In this document: piece by piece, positions 57,735-64,000 of the stretch
Layout: each line of letters begins with the position of its first letter
Numbering within the stretch: the first letter of the stretch is position 1
Source of the DNA: Parelaphostrongylus tenuis
Lineage: Eukaryota > Nematoda > Chromadorea > Rhabditida > Metastrongylidae
NCBI GenBank assembly: GCA_019055375.1
Contig: JAHQIW010005206.1
Location: 81,240 to 145,239 of the forward strand
Direction: 5' to 3'
DNA length: 64,000 nucleotides
Notes under the pieces: generated by a model
Databases searched by the model: none
What the model saw: the letters and a program-made list of their open reading frames with translations, nothing else
What the model was told of the DNA's origin: nothing
Program-made: the position numbers and the translations under genes

Positions 57735-57794
57735 CTCGTGTAAAAGAGCACCTAGCTGGGAAAGGTAACTACGATCCCAAAGCCCCTCTAAACA
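57735..57794 (+). mobile_element. Penelope-like GIY-YIG fragment
   Basis: Plus strand RVKEHLAGKGNYDPKAPLNTH matches the RIKEHLDSEYK...KPLGLH part of the 9-kb copy. It is inverted relative to the adjacent fragment at 57,405-57,645. Confidence 0.5.
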
Positions 57795-58280
57795 CGCATC
57801 ACCTGCACCACCAGTCGTCCCGATGGTCGTCGAGTGAATCGAGCGGGTACCAGCAACACTTCCATTTTTCTCTGTCGCTTGCAAGATTAGCCCAGTTGGT
57901 CCTCCTCGCTCTATGCATTCGCTGAGCATCATATCTTTCCTCTATACCTTTCTTGAAGAAATCGGACCAACGGGTTGATGGTCCTTTTGTAGAGCGCTTG
58001 ATGTCCCTAGGAATCCAGTCGGTGACAGCTCTCGTCCATTGCCGTTGAAGCACATCACGTGTCCGGCCCACCTTATCTTCGAGACCCTGGTGTGTAGAAT
58101 GGCGTCTGTTAACTCCGATCGTTGACGTAGGCCGGAACATCGGATCCTTTGTCTCATTTGCGAGATACGGGCTACTCGTAGCATCAAGCTTTCGACTGCG
58201 AGTTCAATAATGCCAAGTGTTCTTTTAACTCGCTTATGTAGTGACCAGGTTTCTACTGCATACGTTAGGGCAACTACAAT
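57795..58280 (-). mobile_element. RTE-type LINE, 5'-truncated 3' end
   Basis: Third copy of the 0.7-6.3 kb family, minus strand: [26 protein letters not shown], then in another frame [18 protein letters not shown] and [18 protein letters not shown]. It ends with a GGTGAT-type tail at about 57,795-57,812. It covers only about the last 160 residues and is frameshifted. Its 5' end joins repeat E. Confidence 0.85.
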
Positions 58281-58283
58281 GTC

Positions 58284-58564
58284 CCTTAAGCTATATCCCT
58301 TTTGATTACTCGCACAGAAACTCGGTAAAAACTCGTAATTGGTTCTTGTCAGTAAACAAAATAAAACGGGGTATCGGTTACTATCATTTTCTGGTATTAG
58401 CTGCCTGATGATAAAAGTGATACTAGCTCAATACTACAAGATTCCACTGTTTCACGAATAGATAGCATATGCATTCATCTGTCATTTTATATGGTGGAGC
58501 AAAAAACTCTGGGAATCTCTTTAAAGTTACGTTTTTTGAGCAAATCAAGAACGGAAATCATTTT
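58284..58564 (+). repeat. Repeat E fragment
   Basis: Matches 63,463-63,770 ('atgtcccttaagctatat' to the edge of the tRNA-SINE tail) but includes a small rearrangement. Confidence 0.55.
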
Positions 58565-59216
58565 ATTTGACCGCCTATTGCGGTGATGTGATGTTACAAT
58601 AAACCCGATGATGTAAAGTGGTGTGCAAAAACGGTTGTTCTATAATAACAACTCCACATTGTCCTTCTAGTGAAGATATTAGTTACCGGCACTGTCGCCA
58701 GTGCTTACTACATTTCTTTTCGTGTTCATGTCTTTTTTTATTACGTTGTCCTGTCACGTACAAAAATATATATGTGCTGAAATCATATTTGGCATTGTTG
58801 AGAAGCTATCCAGTTGCAAAATTGACAGTCAATTTGCAAAGCAATCTCCTCAAAAGCCGTTCAATACAACTTAATAACTAAAAGGTTAAGACTTTGCAAG
58901 AAATATTGGAATGGCTGAAGCTTTAGACCACCCAATATTGTAGGGTTACAATAGAGTGATCATCGTAACAGTAATGTTATATGTTGAAGAAACCGCTTAT
59001 CCTATTTGAAAGACTGATTTTAGCGTATTATTTATAGGTCTTGTATGTATAACACTATAGTCATCCCAATAGAAATAATGTCAGGATAAAGGGTTCAGCA
59101 CATGCTTCCGTCAAGTAAGATCTGGTTTCGAATCCCGGCTGGAGCAAACGTTTTTGCACACCACTCTACATCATTGGGTTTATTGTAACATCATAACACC
59201 GCAATAGGCGGTCAAA
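58565..59216. mobile_element. 652-bp element with ~68-bp terminal inverted repeats
   Basis: 58,565-58,633 and 59,148-59,216 are inverted copies (starting 'tttgaccgcctattgcgg'). These ends equal the tail of the tRNA SINE at 59,436-59,514, and a box B-like 'gtttcgaatccc' lies at 59,126. It may be two oppositely oriented SINE T3 copies enclosing 450 bp of unrelated DNA, or one element built from them. Confidence 0.5.
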
Positions 59217-59363
59217 TGAAATGTTTTCCGATCAATTATTGAAACCCAATATCTGTCAACATAAGTGGGTTCAGTGTCCCTAATGACTGCCCCGCCACAC
59301 CGTGGACGATTGGCTGTTGACAGATAACGCGTTGTAGCGTAGGAAGGGTGAAGTGCAAAACGA

Positions 59364-59514
59364 GCGTCTGTGGTGCAACGATTTAGCACATGCTCCCGGA
59401 AAGAGTGAGATCTGGGTTCGAATCCCAGCTGACGCGAACGTTTTTTGCACACCACTGTAATCATTGGGTTTATTGAAACATCATAACACCGCAATAGGCG
59501 GTCAAGTAAAATGA
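59364..59514 (+). mobile_element. tRNA-derived SINE (T3 family)
   Basis: A 72-nt head (59,364-59,435) folds as a tRNA cloverleaf: acceptor GCGTCTG/CTGACGC (one mismatch), D arm GTGC/GCAC, anticodon loop CCGGAAA (anticodon GGA, but C at position 33), T arm CTGGG/CCCAG with box B GGTTCGAATCC. The tail runs GTTTTTTGCACACCACT and a hairpin ACCGC-AATA-GGCGGT. The tail makes it a SINE rather than a tRNA gene. Confidence 0.7.
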
Positions 59515-61267
59515 TTTGCGTTCTTGATTTGCTTCAAAAAAAGACGAGACTTCGAAAAGATTCTCAGAGTTTTTTGCTCCACCCTATAAAATTACAGATC
59601 AGTGCATATGCTATCTAATTGTGAAATAGTGGAATCCTATGTGAGGTTGTAATATTGAGCTAATATCAGTTCTATCATCAGGCAGCTAATACCACAAAAT
59701 GAAGCTAACCAATGCCGCGCTTCATTTTGTTTCTGACAACAACCAATTTCAAGTTTTACCGAATTTACGTGTGAGTAACCAAAAGAAATATAGCTTAAGG
59801 GACATAGCAGTTGTCACTGGCCATCCACTGGTGAGTATGATTTTAGTAGTCTTGAGAAACTTTTTCCCCATAAAACAAAGTCAATTGAAAAAGAGAGCTC
59901 TGCAAACCGAAGGAGTTCCCAAGATCGTCGAGTGCGTGCCGTTAATACCCATAATAGGATGAGTTGGTCCTGGTAGAGTACAATTTCCAAGGAGTTATTA
60001 CCAATATAAATATAAGTATCCGTCACTGTGTTTTCGGTAATAAGCAGCTACTCCGTCTCCTTGACTGGCAAAGAGCGATGAATCCTAGAGAAAAATCTTT
60101 CTTTCATTGCAATAGAAAACTGAAAGAATTAGAGCTTTGTGCACTGCTTACTTCCATTATTAGGAATCTCTCATAAAATCACCTGGCACAGTGAATACTA
60201 CCAATCTCAGAAAATGCTGTAGTATTCTAAATAAAAAACCATCCTTGACCTCGAATGCTGTAGTTTAATTGTCTTTAAGGCAACCTTCTTTTATTTTAGG
60301 ACATTTTCCTGTATTTTCTTAGAAAACATGCTGTAAACTCGCTCAAAATATTCGTAAATGTTCAACACTGATTACTCATCCATATCCGTCGCCACGTTAT
60401 GAAGAACTGTATAACATTGCATCATTTTACGAGTGATTTCCCCTTCCCTTTTGTTTTGTTTTTGAAACTTTATTGTGGAAGTAGAGGTGGACACCCATGG
60501 GAACCACTTGAGCGGACTAGAAAGACTCTGATTAACTAATTTGCTTTTGATGATCCAAACGTGGTCTCATTTAAGTTACTTGGAATTGAACAAAGAACAC
60601 TAAGTAGAACATGCAAAAATAGTGCGCATAAACAGCGACGAGTGTTGCAGCATTGTGTAATTTATAGTAGATAACAGAGTGGGCAGTAAAGAACGATGAC
60701 CTGAAAATAACAATGCAAGTCTGCTTTATAGTCCTATATGAGCCACAATTCGTCGAAAACATTAACAGTCCAAATCTTGGTAACAGTTTTTGATGAGAAG
60801 CATCGCATGCAGTGTACAGCATCATTTTTGACATACAACTCATTCCAGTCGTTTCGAGTGCTTCTTGAGGTACGCGCAAATTTCACCATGCCTGATAAAT
60901 ATTTTTGATCCATGCGGAGTTCATGATTTTCAATTCTCAATCACTATGATAAGTTTTGAGTTTTGTATGGAATCGGATCACCTTAGGACTAAAACTTTTA
61001 TATCTCAGTATTTTGATTTAGAAGTACAACATGATATTTGAGGGGGTATAACCCTTTCTCAAAAATTTGGTTCTCTCCTCGTGGAATTGAGCATTTCAAC
61101 GAAAGCACTGACGTTGTTTCTACTACCGTTAGCTTTAGCGAAACCTTTTTCATCATTTTTCTCTACTTCATCATTCGACTACAATTATAAACACCGCTCA
61201 AAGAGAATAATAATGTGATAATCTTGAGGACATGTTTTGAGCCTTTTATAGAGGTCTGGTACGGCAC

Positions 61268-61325
61268 TCATACAATAGTGGACAGCTGCTTTTTCGCCTT
61301 TCCAGGCTCATCAGTAGCACAGTGT
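61268..61325 (-). ncRNA. Hammerhead ribozyme B3 (left arm)
   Basis: Minus strand: CTGATGA (61,314-61,308), helix II GCC-TGGAAA-GGC, GAAA (61,295-61,292) followed by A instead of C, then AGCAGCTGTC. The invariant core is present, but the first helix III pair after A15.1 is weakened by the C-to-A change. Confidence 0.65.
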
Positions 61326-61599
61326 CTTTCGGTTCAGCCAATCTCTTGCAAGAGTTTATGTCCCTACATATAAAGAAATTGACGCAGAATAAACAAATCA
61401 CTGCAAGTCAGATGATAAAATCCACCAACAGCTTAGTGATTAATAGTCGAACTCGTGACTGGTAAAATGAAAACATTTTTCTTCATTTGACTGATTTTAT
61501 AGACCATGTTCAGAACAATATAATTTGATAATCTGATAACATGTTTTCAGCCTTTTATGAGGTCTGGAACAGCAATTATTCAGTAACCAGGGTTGCTTT

Positions 61600-61700
61600 T
61601 CACCATTACAGGCTCAGAGTAGGCTTGAACCGAAAGGTAAGTTGATACGATGAGCTTGGAAGGGCGAAACAGCAGCTATTTAGTACTGCTACAAGTGCTG
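61600..61700. ncRNA. Palindrome centre with decayed hammerhead B4
   Basis: Around the centre of symmetry (about 61,637) a plus-strand copy reads GATACGATGAGC...GGGCGAAACAGCAGCTA: GAAAC and helices remain but CTGATGA has lost U4. The inverted counterpart on the left is more degraded. It is the partner unit of B3 and B5 at about 307 bp. Confidence 0.5.
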
Positions 61701-61947
61701 CACAAAACCCCATAAAAGGCTGAAAACATGTTATCAGATTATCAAATTATATTGTTCTGAACATGGTCTATAAAATCAGTCAAATGAAGAAAAATGTTTT
61801 CATTTTACCAGTCACGAGTTCGACTATTGATCACTAAGCTGTTGGTGGATTTTATCATCTGACTTGCAGTGATTTGTTTATTCTGCGTCAATTTCTTTAT
61901 ATGTAGGGACATAAACTCTTGCAAGAGATTGGCTGAACCGAAAGACA

Positions 61948-62005
61948 CATGTGCTACTGATGAGCCTGGAAAGGCGAAAAAGCAGCTTGTCCACTATCGT
62001 ATGAG
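61948..62005 (+). ncRNA. Hammerhead ribozyme B5 (right arm)
   Basis: Plus strand counterpart of B3: GTGCTA, CTGATGA (61,957-61,963), GCC-TGGAAA-GGC, GAAA (61,976-61,979) then AAGCAGCTTGTC, with one inserted T in helix III compared with B3. Confidence 0.6.
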
Positions 62006-63762
62006 TGCCGTACCAGGACCTCTTGAAAGGCTCAAAACATGTCCTCAGATTATCACGATTATTATTCTCTTTGAGCTGTGTTTATAATTGTAGTCGAATG
62101 ATGAAGTAGAGAAAAATGATGAAAAAGGTTTCGCTAAAGCTAACGGTAGTAGAAACAACGTCAGTGCTTTCCGTTGAAATGCTCAATTCCACGAGGAGAG
62201 AACCAAATTTTTGAGAAAGGGTTATACCCCCTCAAATATCATGTTGTACTTCTAAATCAAAATACTGAGATATAAAAGTTTTAGTCCTAAGGTGATCCGA
62301 TTCCATACAAAACTCAAAACTTATCATAGTGATTGAGAATTGAAAATCATGAACTCCGCATGGATCAAAAATATTTATCAGGCATGGTGAAATTTGGCGC
62401 GTACCTCAAGAAGCACTCGAAACGACTGGAATGAGTTGTATGTCAAAAATGATGCTGTACACTGCATGCGATGCTTCTCATCAAAAACTGTTACCAAGAT
62501 TTGGACTGTTAATGTTTTCGACGAATTGTGGCTCATATAGGACTATAAAGCAGACTTGCATTGTTATTTTCAGGTCATCGTTCTTTACTGCCCACCTGTT
62601 ATCTACTATAAATTACACAATGCTGCAACCACTCGTCGCGTTTATGCCACATTTTGCATGTTCTCTTAGTGTTCTTGTTCAATTCCAAGTAACTTAAATG
62701 AGACCACGTTTGGATCATCAAAAGCAAATTAGTTAATCAGAGTCTTTCTAGTCCGCTCAAGTGGTTCCCATGGGTGTCCACCTCTACTTCCACAATAAAG
62801 TTTCAAAAAACAAAACAAAAGGGAAGGGGAAATCACTCGTAAAATGATGCAATGTTATACAGTTCTTCATAACGTAGGCGACGGATATGGATGAGTAATC
62901 AGTGTTGAACATTTACGAATATTTTGAGCGAGTTTACAGCATGTTTTTCTAAGAAAATACAGGAAAAATGTCCTAAAAATAAAAGAAGGTTGCCTTAAGA
63001 CAATTAAACTACAGCATTCGAGGTCAAGATGGTTTTTAATTTAGAATACTACAGCCATTTTCTGAGATGGTAGTATTCACTGTGCCAGGTGATTTTATGA
63101 GAGATTCCTAATAATGGAAGTAAGCAGGTGCACAAAGCTCTAATTCTTTCAGTTTTCTAATTGCAATGAAAGAAAGATTTTTCTCTAGGATTCATCGCTC
63201 TTTGCCAGTCAAGGAGACGGAGTAGCTGCTTATTACCGAAAACACAGTGACGGATACTTATATTTATATTGGTAATAACTCCTTGGAAATTGTACTCTAC
63301 CAGGACCAACTCATCCTATTATGGGTATTAACGGCACGCACTCGACGATCTTGGGAACTCCTTCGGTTTGCAGAGCTCTCTTTTTCAATTGACTTTGTTT
63401 TATGGGGAAAAAGTTTCTCAAGACTACTAAAATGCATACTCACCAGTGATGGCCAGTGACAACTGCTATGTCCCTTAAGCTATATTTCTTTGGTTACTCA
63501 CACGTAAATTCGGTAAAACTTGAAATTGGTTGTTGTCGAAACAAAATGACGAGCGCGGCATTGGTTAGCTTCATTTTGTGGGTATTAGCTGCCTGATGAT
63601 AGAACTGATATTAGCTCAATATTACAACCTCACATAGGATTCCACTATTTCACAATTAGATAGCATATGCACTGATCTGTAATTTTATAGGGTGGAGCAA
63701 AAAAACTCTGAGAATCTTTTCGAAGTCTCGTCTTTTTTTGAAGCAAATCAAGAAACGCAAAT

Positions 63763-63911
63763 CATTTTACTTGACCGCCTATTGCGGTGTTATGATGTTT
63801 CAATAAACCAATGATTACAGTGGTGTGCAAAAAACGTTCGCGTCAGCTGGGATTCGAACCCAGATCTCACTCTTTCCGGGAGCATGTGCTAAATCGTTGC
63901 ACCACAGACGC
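63763..63911 (-). mobile_element. tRNA-derived SINE (T3 family), right-arm copy
   Basis: Mirror copy of 59,364-59,514; head 63,911-63,840, tail hairpin near 63,773-63,788. Confidence 0.7.
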
Positions 63912-64000
63912 TCGTTTTGCACTTCACCCTTCCTACGCTACAAACGCGTTATCTGTCAACAGCCAATCGTCCACGGTGTGGCGGGGCAGTCATTAGGGAC

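Larger units (their letters stand above)
59217..61636. repeat. Palindrome left arm
   Basis: Reverse complement of 61,637-64,000 and beyond (coordinate sums 123,273-123,275 at four checked places). From the outside in: SINE T3 (59,364), repeat E, then unit B ribozyme copies near the centre. Open frames shared by both arms carry no recognisable domain and are taken as non-coding. Confidence 0.85.
61637..64000. repeat. Palindrome right arm (runs off window)
   Basis: Inverted copy of 59,275-61,636, highly similar. The arm is still matching at base 64,000, so its true length is unknown. The content mirrors the left arm. Confidence 0.85.

Noticed and set aside
58405..58440. CTGATGAT motif considered as a hammerhead core (also 59,675 and 63,590)
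   Set aside because: No GAAA box at the required distance and no helix II.
59364..59435. Genuine tRNA gene (anticodon GGA)
   Set aside because: C at position 33, no long variable arm, and a SINE tail with a second mirrored copy; treated as a SINE head.
59814..60026. Open frames conserved in both palindrome arms (also 60,571-60,879 and 63,247-63,459)
   Set aside because: Conservation follows from arm identity; the diverged copy at 46-48 kb does not keep these frames.
1..64000. CRISPR array, bacterial operon or integrated virus
   Set aside because: No regularly spaced identical short repeats with unique spacers, no tightly packed genes with ribosome binding sites, and no viral structural or replication genes; the RT frames are LINE and Penelope-like.

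Overview
The window looks like nuclear DNA from a parasitic nematode, most likely a strongylid such as a hookworm. It is AT-rich, has intron-type splice sites and no bacterial gene packing. It carries an RTE-type LINE and Penelope-like GIY-YIG remnants of the kind I know to be abundant in hookworm genomes. The genus is inference. I see no intact host gene.

Layout. 0.6-7.5 kb: a broken minus-strand gene for a small secreted protein. Its third exon was hit by an RTE LINE (700-2947 plus 6303-6812, minus strand). That LINE was later split by a nearly intact plus-strand copy of the same family (2948-6302), flanked by an 11-bp target-site duplication. 7.8-10.3 kb: a hammerhead-like repeat and an inverted pair of Penelope-like 3' ends. 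12.7-13.4 kb: a tandem dimer of 273-bp units, each with a hammerhead ribozyme, followed by an inverted third copy. 15-24 kb: tRNA-derived SINEs, an ATC-rich microsatellite, and PLE and RTE fragments. 24.9-26.3, 28.3-32.8 and 43.7-45.2 kb: three more degenerate copies of the same secreted-protein gene. The last two lie inside a large inverted duplication (about 28.3-31.8 versus 42.0-45.2 kb), each with a mariner remnant. 45.4-49 kb: a second ribozyme-bearing tandem dimer (308-bp unit) and further hammerhead-like repeats. 49.5-53.4 kb: a degenerate satellite-like array that also occurs elsewhere in the window. 53.5-57.4 kb: a large inverted repeat (arms about 1.45 kb) whose spacer holds a mariner remnant. 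57.4-58.3 kb: PLE and LINE 3' pieces. 59.2-64.0 kb: a near-perfect palindrome with arms of at least 2.36 kb, centred near 61,637 and running off the window. It has the 308-bp ribozyme unit at its heart and a tRNA-like SINE near each visible outer end.

Reading as a whole: the window records autonomous retroelements (RTE LINE, Penelope-like) alongside small non-autonomous ones (tRNA SINEs and hammerhead tandem repeats resembling metazoan retrozymes), with repeated inverted duplication. The tandem ribozyme units are the best candidate for a little-described system: cores and helices can be drawn directly from the sequence, and the distance between predicted cleavage sites gives the size of the candidate circular RNA (273 and 308 nt). 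All similarity calls are by eye; no search or folding program was run.
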